From: Ulvibacterium sp965248315 | GTDB lineage: Bacteria; Bacteroidota; Bacteroidia; Flavobacteriales; Flavobacteriaceae | NCBI RefSeq assembly: GCF_965248315.1 | Contig: NZ_CBDFIX010000002.1 | Coordinates: forward strand, 496,001 to 560,000 | Length of the DNA: 64,000 nt | Direction: 5' to 3' | Shown here: positions 17,507-26,492 of the stretch, piece by piece | Layout of the letters: each line of letters begins with the position of its first letter | Position numbering within the stretch: the stretch's first letter is position 1 | Notes under the pieces: generated by a model | Database searches by the model: none | What the model saw: only the letters and a program-made list of their open reading frames with translations | Told to the model about the DNA's origin: nothing | Made by a program: the position numbers and the translations under genes

Positions 17507-18790
17507 TCAAAAAGTTATTGCCCCTACCATTAGAGATACAATCAAGATAATTATAGTCACTAAAAAAGCGAGGGGAATAGTCTTCCTTTGATGGTCTCCA
17601 AGATCGACCCCCGTTAATCCTATTAATAGAAATGTCGCACCGGTCAACGGGCTCACAGGAAACCCGGTCGTCATTTGGCCAATTATTGCTGCTCGTCCTA
17701 CTTCAATCGAATCCCCACCAAAATGAGTGGCGGTGGTCGACAATAATGGTAAAATGCCAAAGTAAAAGGAGTCTGGATCAAACAATAAACTGGCCGGCAT
17801 AGAAACTACCCCTGTTATTACCGGAAGGTGATTGCCAACCGATTCAGGTAGGTAAGTTACCGCAACTTCAGCCATGGCTTCAATCATTCCGGATCCTTTT
17901 AAAATACCTGTAAAACAGCCCGCTGCAAAAAGTATGCTCGCCATCAACATAGCTGATTTTGCATGAGCATTAATTCGTTCGGCCTGTTGCCTTAGATTGG
18001 GATAATTAATACTGATGGCAATGGTAAAGGCAATAATAAAAATCACATGAGGAGGTGCTACTCCCGAAAGCAAAGTAGCAACTGCCATGAGTATTAGTAA
18101 AATATTGATCCAAAACAATTTTGGCCTTTCCAATTCTGGGTCATGTGTTTCTTGATCTTTAATGGAAATTAAAGATATATCACCCACCTGTCTCTCTGTT
18201 CTACCTAAAATAAAGGCTATTATCAAAACAGAAATTAAACCTACAGAAACTGGAACCAACAAAGGGTTAAATAATTCCGAAACCGAGATATCAAGAGCAG
18301 TGGCCGCCCTAATTGTTGGGCCGCCCCAAGGTAGAATGTTCATAGTACCTGCTGCCAATGCAACGACGCATGCAAGAGTGGATCGTTTCATTTTTAATTT
18401 ATCATACATTGGTATAAAAGCGGGTACGGTAATTAAAAAAGTCACTGCTCCAGAACCATCTAAATGTACAATCATGGCCAGAAGAGCAGTAGCAACTGCA
18501 ACTCTTGCGGGATCATTGCCTGCAATTCTCAGCAATCTATTAACAATTGGACGAAAGGTTCCTGCATCCATAAGAATGCCAAAAAACAAAATGGCAAAAA
18601 TGAACATGACACCTGTAGTGGCAATGGACTTAATCCCCTCTGTCATAAAATCTATAATTTCTAGTCCCAGACCTCCAATAAGACCGGTAACTATGGGCAC
18701 TATTATTAACGCTACTACAGGTGATGCCTTTTTGGCCATGACCAAATACAGCAATAAAACAATTGTTAAAAGACCAAGAATCGCTAACAT
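17507..18790 (-). CDS. CitMHS-family carboxylate transporter
   Basis: The 427-residue inner-membrane protein has about 12 hydrophobic segments. HLDGSGAVTFLITVPAFIPM, ALAAGTMNILPWGGPTIRAA and SLLFDPDSFYFGILPLLS are CitMHS (citrate-metal:proton symporter) signatures. Relatives import citrate-Mg or other carboxylates; the substrate here is unknown. It sits between an exported esterase (3-base gap) and the AtuA genes, so I infer that it takes up an organic acid released by the esterases. Confidence 0.82.
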   Translation of the reverse strand: MLAILGLLTIVLLLYLVMAKKASPVVALIIVPIVTGLIGGLGLEIIDFMTEGIKSIATTGVMFIFAILFFGILMDAGTFRPIVNRLLRIAGNDPARVAVATALLAMIVHLDGSGAVTFLITVPAFIPMYDKLKMKRSTLACVVALAAGTMNILPWGGPTIRAATALDISVSELFNPLLVPVSVGLISVLIIAFILGRTERQVGDISLISIKDQETHDPELERPKLFWINILLILMAVATLLSGVAPPHVIFIIAFTIAISINYPNLRQQAERINAHAKSAMLMASILFAAGCFTGILKGSGMIEAMAEVAVTYLPESVGNHLPVITGVVSMPASLLFDPDSFYFGILPLLSTTATHFGGDSIEVGRAAIIGQMTTGFPVSPLTGATFLLIGLTGVDLGDHQRKTIPLAFLVTIIILIVSLMVGAITF

Positions 18791-18793
18791 TGA

Positions 18794-19828
18794 CTACTCA
18801 AATTCTAGATATTCATCAAAAAAAGGTAAAACTTGTTGAGGTATTCGCCCTTGCTTTGTATAAATATCACTTACATGCGTACCGATATATTCCTCTGCAA
18901 AATGGGTAATGCCAACATTTTCCAGTCGCTGGCTAAACATATCACATTGAATTGTGAATCGATCACCGGCATTTCTTCCCCAGTCCATTTTTATCGCTTT
19001 CAATTTTTGCAGATTTCCCAGATAATCATCAATCATGTGTAAAGGCATATTATCGTACCACTTTTGTAACACATCCTGATGAACGGTTAGTTCGCCTTCA
19101 TTGTATTCAAAAGGCAGATCACAGTAAAAAGGAGGTTTACTTGGGTTGGGTGACCAAGACCTGCCAAAAGCAACCATTACACCACCAAAGTAGGTTTTTT
19201 TAAGTTCTTCAATAGTATTTATCGAAGACATCTCCTTGAAGGTATTACTGTTCGGCCCATATTCTCTTACTATTGTCAAAGCGCCAGGACTTATTGCGTA
19301 AACACTGCTGAACACTTCGGGGTGGTGCATAACAATTTTAAGCGCACCATAGCCTCCCATGCTATGTCCGGTAATTCCACGGCTTTCTTTTTTGGGGATT
19401 GTTCGATAGTTCTTGTCAACATGGGAAACGAAGTCATGAACTGTGAAGTCTTCCCAATTTCCAAAGACGCCAGAATTGCTGTAAAAACTGCCCCCATAGG
19501 TAGTTTTCTGATCAGATATCACCCATATAAAAGGTCGTATGCGATTAGAATTGATGGCATGATCCAACACTTCCTGTATACCGGGAATAACATGATTCCC
19601 GGTAAACCCATGAAGAAAATACACCACGGGATAACGTTGGTCACTTTTATCATAACCCGGTGGAAGGTAAACAGAAATCGCTCGGGTCGGATTTTCGCCC
19701 ATTTTATTTTCCAGGTGTTCGGAGTAAATAGAGTCCAATACAATTACCCCCTTTTTAACTTGTGCTTGTCCGTAAGAATCTGTTACATATCCTCCAATAA
19801 GTAGCAAAAAAACCAGTATTTTTTTCAT
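18794..19828 (-). CDS. Exported esterase-D-type hydrolase
   Basis: This 344-residue protein has a signal peptide (1-20) and the alpha/beta hydrolase core of the putative-esterase family: RAISVYLPPGYDKSDQRYPV, YFLHGFTGN and GHSMGGYGAL (nucleophile Ser156). Relatives include S-formylglutathione hydrolase, feruloyl and acetyl-xylan esterases, and enterobactin esterase. The long C-terminal part has no added domain. It is downstream of the GH3 gene (109-base gap) and 3 bases from the transporter, which supports a role in deacylating a glycoside outside the cytoplasm. Confidence 0.85.
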   Translation of the reverse strand: MKKILVFLLLIGGYVTDSYGQAQVKKGVIVLDSIYSEHLENKMGENPTRAISVYLPPGYDKSDQRYPVVYFLHGFTGNHVIPGIQEVLDHAINSNRIRPFIWVISDQKTTYGGSFYSNSGVFGNWEDFTVHDFVSHVDKNYRTIPKKESRGITGHSMGGYGALKIVMHHPEVFSSVYAISPGALTIVREYGPNSNTFKEMSSINTIEELKKTYFGGVMVAFGRSWSPNPSKPPFYCDLPFEYNEGELTVHQDVLQKWYDNMPLHMIDDYLGNLQKLKAIKMDWGRNAGDRFTIQCDMFSQRLENVGITHFAEEYIGTHVSDIYTKQGRIPQQVLPFFDEYLEFE

Positions 19829-19937
19829 TTGTCTTTATTTTTAAATGAACCAAAAAAGATTACCTCCACTCTTAAACCTTTATTACTTTTATTCGCTGTT
19901 AGCAAGCGCTGAAAGTATTGCCATATATTGACTTTGT

Positions 19938-21869
19938 TCAATTGGACTCATAGGACAATCCAAAACCGAATTTGAACAATGGATTTTTGCTGTCATACGG
20001 CATATCTGTTTTTTGATTTTCTACCGCTTGCATAGAAGTAGGTAACTCGAAAGGTAACTTACCCTGAGGAGCAGTATTTCCGAAAAGAACTTCACAAACC
20101 GATTTGTCACTTGCCCCATAATTAGCAATAAGAGCTGTTGCTGCATTAGCGATTTGAGGAATGACGGCAGGTCTATCTAAATAAATATCAACTACGGTTG
20201 GCACTTTATTTAGTAAATCTAAAATTCGCTGTTTCTCATCGCCTTTAAAATCTAAATCGCCATGATGAAAACCTTTTGCAAAAGGAACATTAGTTTCGGC
20301 AGGATACCAAGGCGTATTTAATCTGATAATCGCAAAATCGGCCGCTTCAGGCGTCGCAACTACTTCGGCATAATTCGCTACCGTCGTACTGTCTATATTT
20401 TCAACATATAATTTGAATTTCTTTTGTTCCAATGGCAAAGTTGAGTTATCATTTTTGAGAAGCGTCATGGAGATTTTTTGTGTTTTCTCTCCCAAAGCCC
20501 TTGATGCTTCTGAGCCAACGATTTCATCGACCTTTGATTCATCTACAAAAGGATTATCAAACAAACCCAACTCGAATTTTTGTTTTAACAAACGCTTTAT
20601 GGAAACATCAATGCGTTCTTCAGTCAATTTTCCTTCATTGACCAATTGAACAATTAACTCAGGTCTATTTTCACCGCCAAATTGGTCACAACCTGCTTCA
20701 ATAATTTTCAATGCGCGGTCAGCAGCACTTAAATCTTCTACACCCCAAGCCCTTGCTTTCCAAACCACATCGGGCCCCATAGGTCTATCGGTGATTAAGC
20801 CCCAATCTGTACAAACAACACCATCGTATTTATATTTTTCTCTCAATAAAGTGGTAATAATCGTTTTGTTATAAGCCATAGCTACGTTCTCGTCTGTTTG
20901 GTCGGTTGGTATGCCATAGTAAGGCATGATAGCGGCCGTATTGACTTCAAAAGCAGCTTCAAAAGGAATAAGATGGTAGTCAAAATTATCTCCTGGATAT
21001 ATTTGTCCTTTCTGAAATGAAAAATGCGGGTCTAAACCTTCTTTTTGTGGTCCACCGCCTGGAAAGTGTTTCGTCATACAAGCCACGCCATTACTCAACA
21101 CTTCTCCTTGCAAACCACGAATATAAGGTTTGACCAATCGAGCCGTTAAAGCCGCATCTTCGCTGAAGTTGCCGTTAATTCTTGACCAACGAGGTTCAGT
21201 AGCCAAGTCGATTTGAGGATGCAAGGCCTCCCTGATACCGACAGCCAAATATTCTTCACGGACAATATTCGCAAATTCCGACACTAAGTCTTCATCGCCG
21301 ATAGCGCCAAAACCCGGCATTTCGCAAAATTGGGCAAAACCTTTTGCACTCATTGAAAAAATCGTATTACTAAAGTGATGTCTTGGGTCAGAAGCAATTG
21401 TAATTGGAATACCTAACCTTGTTTTTTCAGCAACTTGCTGGGCATTGTTGTACCATTTGGCAAAAATATTTGGGTCAGAAGGAATGCTCCAAATATTAAA
21501 ATGTGTCATTTTTAGGTTGTTCATATTTTCAACAACGGAAGCCATTCGTGACGCAGGACCTTCAAGCCCTTCATTGCCATCGGGTTTTCCGTCAGCACTA
21601 ACAGGCGCACCATTAATGAACATCATACCTGCTTTTTCTTCTAATGTCATTTGACTTAAAAGATCTTCAATTCGATCCTCTATCTTGGCTCCAGAGTCTT
21701 CATATATATCCAATAAACTATTGTTGTTTAGATCTCTAAATTCGTTTCCATTAATCTTCACTACAACCTCTGATGAACTTATAACCAATGGGTCTAGTTT
21801 AGTGACTGTTTTGGACTGGCAGCTTGACAATAAGATTACTGCGATAGAAATGAATACGGTTGTTTTCAT
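19938..21869 (-). CDS. GH3 beta-glycosidase, lipoprotein
   Basis: The 643-residue protein has a lipobox LLSSC (Cys17) and an EF-hand-like stretch FRDLNNNSLLDIYED (44-58), then the GH3 barrel with ASDPRHHFS, KHFPGGG (267-273), and the nucleophile in VVCTDWG (Asp355), followed by the C-terminal sandwich domain (DKSVCEVLFGNTAPQGKLPF). It probably acts on beta-glucosides or beta-xylosides at the cell surface or in the periplasm; the exact sugar is not readable. It is the first gene of the leftward cluster, facing the NUDIX-HTH regulator across two palindromes. A second, decayed GH3 fragment lies at the far end of the cluster. Confidence 0.9.
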   Translation of the reverse strand: MKTTVFISIAVILLSSCQSKTVTKLDPLVISSSEVVVKINGNEFRDLNNNSLLDIYEDSGAKIEDRIEDLLSQMTLEEKAGMMFINGAPVSADGKPDGNEGLEGPASRMASVVENMNNLKMTHFNIWSIPSDPNIFAKWYNNAQQVAEKTRLGIPITIASDPRHHFSNTIFSMSAKGFAQFCEMPGFGAIGDEDLVSEFANIVREEYLAVGIREALHPQIDLATEPRWSRINGNFSEDAALTARLVKPYIRGLQGEVLSNGVACMTKHFPGGGPQKEGLDPHFSFQKGQIYPGDNFDYHLIPFEAAFEVNTAAIMPYYGIPTDQTDENVAMAYNKTIITTLLREKYKYDGVVCTDWGLITDRPMGPDVVWKARAWGVEDLSAADRALKIIEAGCDQFGGENRPELIVQLVNEGKLTEERIDVSIKRLLKQKFELGLFDNPFVDESKVDEIVGSEASRALGEKTQKISMTLLKNDNSTLPLEQKKFKLYVENIDSTTVANYAEVVATPEAADFAIIRLNTPWYPAETNVPFAKGFHHGDLDFKGDEKQRILDLLNKVPTVVDIYLDRPAVIPQIANAATALIANYGASDKSVCEVLFGNTAPQGKLPFELPTSMQAVENQKTDMPYDSKNPLFKFGFGLSYESN

Positions 21870-21885
21870 AATTTTTTAGTTATTT

Positions 21886-21898
21886 TGTCGTTATGACA
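21886..21898. promoter_or_regulatory. Candidate operator TGTC-N5-GACA (site 1)
   Basis: A 13-base palindrome with perfect 4-base arms, 17 bases upstream of the GH3 start. It matches the second site at 21920 in arms and spacing. Confidence 0.6.
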
Positions 21899-21918
21899 TA
21901 TTACAAATTTAAATTAAT

Positions 21919-21933
21919 TTGTCATATTGACAA
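21919..21933. promoter_or_regulatory. Candidate operator TTGTCATATTGACAA (site 2)
   Basis: A palindrome with perfect 6-base arms and a TAT centre, containing the TGTC-N5-GACA core of site 1. The two centres (21892, 21926) are 34 bases apart in the 90-base region between the GH3 gene and the divergent NUDIX-HTH regulator. This layout fits autoregulation and control of the cluster by that regulator; it is an inference. Confidence 0.65.
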
Positions 21934-21959
21934 AACATAATTCTTAGTTCATTATACCA

Positions 21960-22736
21960 ATGAATAAAAACAAATCATTTTTTGATCAAATTGAAGATTT
22001 TGTACCATCAATATCCATGGATTGTGTGGTATTTGGCTATCACAATAAAGGACTACACCTTCTTCTTCTCAGATATAAAAAAACCAGTACATGGGCATTG
22101 CCAGGTGGATTTCTTCCTAGGAAATCTACAATGGAAGATGCAGTGATTGATCTTCTATTTCAAAGAACTGGTGTGGAAAAAATTTTTTTACAACAGTTTC
22201 ATACGTTCAGTTCTGTGGAAAGAGGATGGATCGATAGAGATAGCCAAAATTTTGAGATAATTAGATCTTTGTGGCCGCAAGAGCACAGGCAGAAATTAAC
22301 AAAATGGTTTGAGCAACGTTTTATTTCCACCGCGTTCATGGCATTAGTGGATGCTTCCATAGTGAATCCAACTCCAGATGAAATCAGCGATGAATGCAAA
22401 TGGGTTTCACTGAATGAGCTACCTGATCTAGCCATTGATCACCGACAAATAATCGAAGAAGCCCAAAGACAATTGCGGCAAAAAATAAATTACCTTCCTT
22501 TAGGAAGATCATTACTTCCTTACAAGTTCACTATGTATGATCTGCAATTAATCTATGAAGCCATATTAGGTGAAGAGTTGGATAGGGGGAACTTTCAAAG
22601 AAAGATGATGAAGCTCAACTTTCTTGATCGGCATGAAAAGTTAATGACAGGGGCATCTAACAAAGCACCTTATCTGTACTCTTTAAATGATAAGGTATAC
22701 GATCGGCTTATTAAAGATGGGATTGGATTCGGTTAA
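21960..22736 (+). CDS. NUDIX-HTH regulator of the NrtR/AraR type
   Basis: This 258-residue protein has an N-terminal NUDIX-like domain (about 14-150: SMDCVVFGYHNKGLHLLLL, WALPGGFL, EDAVIDLLFQRTGV) and a C-terminal winged helix (about 165-250: LPLGRSLLPYKFTMYDLQL, RGNFQRKMMKLNFLDR, APYLYSLNDKVYDRL). The catalytic REUxEE part of the NUDIX box is replaced by DLLFQRTG, so it should bind rather than hydrolyse a ligand. Such proteins in Bacteroidota control sugar use (AraR-type) or NAD metabolism (NrtR). Position next to the GH3 cluster supports sugar control. Confidence 0.85.
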   Translation: MNKNKSFFDQIEDFVPSISMDCVVFGYHNKGLHLLLLRYKKTSTWALPGGFLPRKSTMEDAVIDLLFQRTGVEKIFLQQFHTFSSVERGWIDRDSQNFEIIRSLWPQEHRQKLTKWFEQRFISTAFMALVDASIVNPTPDEISDECKWVSLNELPDLAIDHRQIIEEAQRQLRQKINYLPLGRSLLPYKFTMYDLQLIYEAILGEELDRGNFQRKMMKLNFLDRHEKLMTGASNKAPYLYSLNDKVYDRLIKDGIGFG

Positions 22737-22821
22737 TGATTGCCAACACTCTGGCCAAACGCATTGGCAGCAAATAGCAGCTATTGAAAATTTGACTTTT
22801 GATAGCAACCGTGTTCATTCT

Positions 22822-24255
22822 TTACTCAGGATCAATATTTAAAATCACCCTTTTATATCTTGATAGTGAGGGACTACCTTTATCAGTAACTTTCAGTATT
22901 ATATGAATCGTTGCTGGCGTACTTACTTTAGGTGCCACAACATTTAATATGTTCGAGTTTTCTGGTTGACCGAGTTTGAACTCTCCTTTAAAAGTACCTG
23001 CTTCAGGATATAGAAACCATAAAAAGCTAAGACTATCGCCGTCTGGATCTGTTGAATTCGATGCGTTCAACTGGAAACTATCTCCTGATTTAATTTGAAT
23101 AATATCTTTATGATTTAAAACTGGGGCAGGTGGGTGATTTGCGTTGGCAAATGAATGTGTACACCAATCCATTCGAGCGGCAAAATCATTTTGAAAATCA
23201 TCTCTCCAGCGCCATAAAGTAGTTTTAAATCCCGTAAAGTTATTTGTATCTAGTTTTATCGTTCGACCATATTCATTTGGAACATACGGAGTATAACTGT
23301 CTATTGCATTTGTCCAAATTGGGCGAGTCTCGGGTACACATTTTACGATTGAATGGCCTTCTTTGACTTTTGAAAAGTCAGGAATAAATAATTCATAGCG
23401 ACCTCCCCAGCCTCCCCAATTAGGATTTTCAGAATTGTTTAGACCATTAGGTATTAAGGAAAGGAAAGCAGGAGTATCGCCTTCTACTGACCAGGCTACA
23501 TCAGGATAGATAGCCCCGAGCGGTCCATGATTCTGCTGAATGTTTTCTGCAATCCAACTATTACCAATCTTGGAATGATCTATTCCTTTGATATAGCTTG
23601 CGCTAATTCCCGTCCAAGTGGCATTGCCATAATCATCTCCTGGGCTAACAATGTAAAACAAATGTGGAAAATTATTCCTTATCCATATTCCGCTATCATC
23701 TTGGTCAGAAATAGCATAGACACGTAATTTGGAAATTAAACGTTCAGCTTCCTTTTCGTTTTTGGTTTTTTTAATGTTATACAATGCTTGTGCAAGTGTA
23801 TTACTACCTCCCCAAATTGAAATCCAAAGTGGACGTTCATCTTCTTTTTCAAGTATCTTAATTATCCAATCGGACCCCTCTGAGTCCATTCCTTCCCCAA
23901 CACCTTCCATCCCATATTTAGGTAACCCTTCTTTTACCAACGCGTATAATTTTTCTGTTTGCGGAAATTCAGAATGGTGTTTTAATAGATTTGGGTGTAT
24001 TTTTTCGTAAGCATTTAGAACTTTTGAAATCGATTCAGGATTGACTCTGTCGGTCATCCAACATGAGGTGGTAGCTATTATGCCCTCTATGTCTATTTCA
24101 TTTGAGTATAATAAAAAGCGGACTAATGATTGTGTGTCATCTGGGTCAGCTTCAATATCGGTTAACACGACCACCCTTTTTTTATCAACTTGTTGACCAG
24201 AAGTAGAACTAATAATCAACAAAAAAAAGGACACAAACAAAAAGACTTTCATCAT
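22822..24255 (-). CDS. Exported DUF1593 nucleoside-hydrolase-like protein
   Basis: The 477-residue protein has a signal peptide (to about 20), then RVVVLTDIEADPDDTQSLVRFLLYSNEIDIEGIIATT with the DxDxDD-type calcium cluster of nucleoside-hydrolase-like enzymes, and NPNWGGWGGRYE typical of DUF1593 (Sde182) proteins. The last ~90 residues form an Ig/PKD-like domain (NASNSTDPDGDSLSFLWFLYP). It may act on glycosides or ribosides outside the cytoplasm; relatives bind cellulose. It is convergent with the NUDIX-HTH regulator and AT-rich like the cluster. Confidence 0.8.
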   Translation of the reverse strand: MMKVFLFVSFFLLIISSTSGQQVDKKRVVVLTDIEADPDDTQSLVRFLLYSNEIDIEGIIATTSCWMTDRVNPESISKVLNAYEKIHPNLLKHHSEFPQTEKLYALVKEGLPKYGMEGVGEGMDSEGSDWIIKILEKEDERPLWISIWGGSNTLAQALYNIKKTKNEKEAERLISKLRVYAISDQDDSGIWIRNNFPHLFYIVSPGDDYGNATWTGISASYIKGIDHSKIGNSWIAENIQQNHGPLGAIYPDVAWSVEGDTPAFLSLIPNGLNNSENPNWGGWGGRYELFIPDFSKVKEGHSIVKCVPETRPIWTNAIDSYTPYVPNEYGRTIKLDTNNFTGFKTTLWRWRDDFQNDFAARMDWCTHSFANANHPPAPVLNHKDIIQIKSGDSFQLNASNSTDPDGDSLSFLWFLYPEAGTFKGEFKLGQPENSNILNVVAPKVSTPATIHIILKVTDKGSPSLSRYKRVILNIDPE

Positions 24256-24299
24256 ATTAATTTATTTCTGGAAAATTATGATTTTTTTTTATAGTTACA

Positions 24300-24480
24300 G
24301 CTAACGTTCTGCTAAACGTAGTTCCTGGATTTTGATGGAAATATAGTGAAATCACTTTAAAATATGTGATGGTAAACGGGCTACCGCTTTATACTATTGC
24401 GTACCACCGTACCAGTGCGCTCAGCGGACGAGCGGTATTCGATTTTGTGGTCTCAGCTATGTTTAGTTGTGTAAGTTAGC
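24300..24480. repeat. Imperfect inverted repeat, attC-like or MITE-like
   Basis: The left arm (24300-24321) reads GCTAAC-6 bases-CTAAACGTAG. The right arm (24457-24480), read on the other strand, gives GCTAAC-8 bases-CTAAACATAG. About 135 bases lie between the arms. Two paired blocks per arm with unequal spacers recall integron attC sites, but a small inverted-repeat element is as likely. No integrase is in the window. Confidence 0.5.
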
Positions 24481-24941
24481 ACTTTTCGTTGAAGATTTAC
24501 AATTGAGAATGACTTTACAAATAAGTAAATGAAATATGACAACACCCTAATAATATAGGATATCGACATGAAAAGTTATTTAGAATTAGGATTCGTTTGT
24601 GTAGCAGATGAGGGGAAAATATGGGTCTCCCAACCTCTGAAGAAGATAATAATATATGTCGTTTAAGGCACTTCTTCTGTCGGTTACAGATTCTTGCAAT
24701 CAGGCACGCTTGAGGCATCTGAAGCGTTGGAGATATTTGATAAATGGTCATTTTATCATCATATCAGGACAGCCTCGGTTTGTGTAAGTATGGTTTTACT
24801 CATTGTTATAGGTAACCGACCAAAATCGGGAGTAATTCACCCCAATTAATCATACCTATTAAACCAAATTTCCCCTTCTTTTATAAACTATATTATTTTT
24901 TATTGTTGGTAATTCTTTGTCTTGTAGAAAGAAGTAAAACA

Positions 24942-25058
24942 ATGGACAAAATAGCACGGCGCCTAAAACGAATAGTATCTATTTCGGATAGTAACTTAGT
25001 CATCATTTTAGATAAACTCGACGAACAATACTTCTCAAAAAAAGAACAATATCTATGA
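24942..25058 (+). pseudogene. Short remnant resembling a Crp/Fnr N-terminus
   Basis: The 38-codon frame includes IVSISDSNLVIILDKLDEQ followed by YFSKKEQYL and then stops. This matches the helix and first strand at the start of Bacteroidota Crp/Fnr regulators (I-x-S-x-S--l-----f--k---KK-x-YL). The barrel and HTH are missing downstream, so it is most likely a truncated leftover, or a chance ORF. Confidence 0.4.
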
Positions 25059-25253
25059 ATCCGGTTTTTCTATAAATTCCATCCTATTAAACCGCCAATT
25101 TATGAGAATCTTTTTTGACAGTATAAGTCTTTTATCAAAAGTGTCCTATTCTTGGTCTCTTTTAATAGTTTCGTTAATTTACCTTTTACGGGACCTTCCA
25201 ATACACTTCACAAAAGGCGGATTTTGTAAAGCGTTTGTTTTTTAAATTGTCAT

Positions 25254-26342
25254 TTACAACAGTTTTACAGGTTTTCCGGTTCTGGCCGATTCATTGATGG
25301 CCTCTACAATAATGATATCCTTCATACCATCCTCCCCGGGCACCAGTACGTCGGTGTTGTTTAAAATGGCCAGAGCATCGTCGTCCATCTGTTTTGCTTG
25401 CTGGTTTTCAATATAGGTGTCCAAAAGTGTCCCGTCACTAGCCTTACCTTTTACTCCTCTGTAGGATTGAAAGGGTTGTAGTTTATACCAACCCTTTTCA
25501 CAATCGGCCCGTAGGATATTGATACTCCTTGATGCCGTGGTTTGTCCATTGGCCTTGATCCCGTTCGGGAAATCAATCTCAAAAACACTCGTTTCCGGCA
25601 CCTCCTTATAGACCTCCGGCCGAGTATTCTCATGATGTCCCTTTACGGAAATTGGTTCTATTCCCGTGGTATAACGCATGGCATTTATCACATAGACCCC
25701 AACATCATAGAGTAGTCCCCCTCCCAACTCCGCATCCATTCGCCAGTTATTCGGGGGATTAATGATATTGAACCCTACTTCAGCTTTTACTTTTTCAATA
25801 TTGCCGAACGGTTTGGTTTTCGCCCATTGTATAAGCCGTTGTGTATTGGGTTCATGTTGCATGCGATATCCAATGGATAGTTTCACCTTATTTTTTGCAC
25901 AGGCCTCAATAATCGATTGACATTCCGATGCCGTTTTGGCCATGGGTTTTTCGCACCACACATGCTTTCCCGAGTTGGCCGCTTTTATCGCATATTCGGC
26001 ATGTAGTCCGGTAGGTAATACAATATAGATAACATCTATATCCGGATTATTGGCAATTCGGCCCATGTTTTGATAATTGTACACATTCTTATCAGGGATA
26101 TCATACCGTTCTTGCCAAACCGGAACTTTCTCGGGACTACCGGTAACAATCCCTGTGAGTTGGCAATGCTCAGTAAGTTGTAAGGCCGGGGCCAGTATCC
26201 TTGTGCTATAATTTCCAAGGCCTACTAGACATACCCCCAATTTTTCCTTTTTGTGATTTAGCGTAAAGGCATATTGCGGTAATATCCCGACTCCTCCGAG
26301 AAATAGACCTGATTTTTTTAGAAATTCCCTTCTTTTTTGCAT
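25254..26342 (-). CDS. Gfo/Idh/MocA oxidoreductase with Tat-type signal
   Basis: This 362-residue protein has the twin-arginine-type leader KRREFLKKSG followed by a hydrophobic run, then the NAD(P)-binding VCLVGLGNYSTR (37-48) and the family CEKPMAKT motif. The C-terminal domain fits glucose-fructose-oxidoreductase-like enzymes, which act on sugars or sugar derivatives in the periplasm with a tightly bound cofactor. The substrate is unknown. It is transcribed toward the gene-poor stretch and stands alone, 150 bases from the divergent nitronate monooxygenase. Confidence 0.88.
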   Translation of the reverse strand: MQKRREFLKKSGLFLGGVGILPQYAFTLNHKKEKLGVCLVGLGNYSTRILAPALQLTEHCQLTGIVTGSPEKVPVWQERYDIPDKNVYNYQNMGRIANNPDIDVIYIVLPTGLHAEYAIKAANSGKHVWCEKPMAKTASECQSIIEACAKNKVKLSIGYRMQHEPNTQRLIQWAKTKPFGNIEKVKAEVGFNIINPPNNWRMDAELGGGLLYDVGVYVINAMRYTTGIEPISVKGHHENTRPEVYKEVPETSVFEIDFPNGIKANGQTTASRSINILRADCEKGWYKLQPFQSYRGVKGKASDGTLLDTYIENQQAKQMDDDALAILNNTDVLVPGEDGMKDIIIVEAINESARTGKPVKLL

Positions 26343-26492
26343 GTTACGAAATCATTGGATGTCCCCTAAATTTAGTTACAAGCACGAGAACACCCTTTCC
26401 TTTTTAGACAACTTTATGAGTTTCTTGGGCCTCCTTTGCATATGAACCGAATTGAGCGTAGTTTTAAGGACAATAGCTAAAACTCTTGCCTT

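Larger units (their letters stand above)
24256..25253. other. Gene-poor 1-kb stretch with repeat and remnant ORF
   Basis: No full-length gene is visible on either strand. It contains an imperfect inverted repeat (24300-24480) and a 38-codon Crp-like remnant (24942-25058). The rest is AT-rich with scattered stops. It separates the accessory cluster from the more GC-balanced DNA to the right and may be an old insertion or deletion point. Confidence 0.55.

Noticed and set aside
25102..25245. 47-codon ORF with one hydrophobic stretch in the gene-poor zone
   Set aside because: No homology, and AT-rich frames of this size are expected by chance here.
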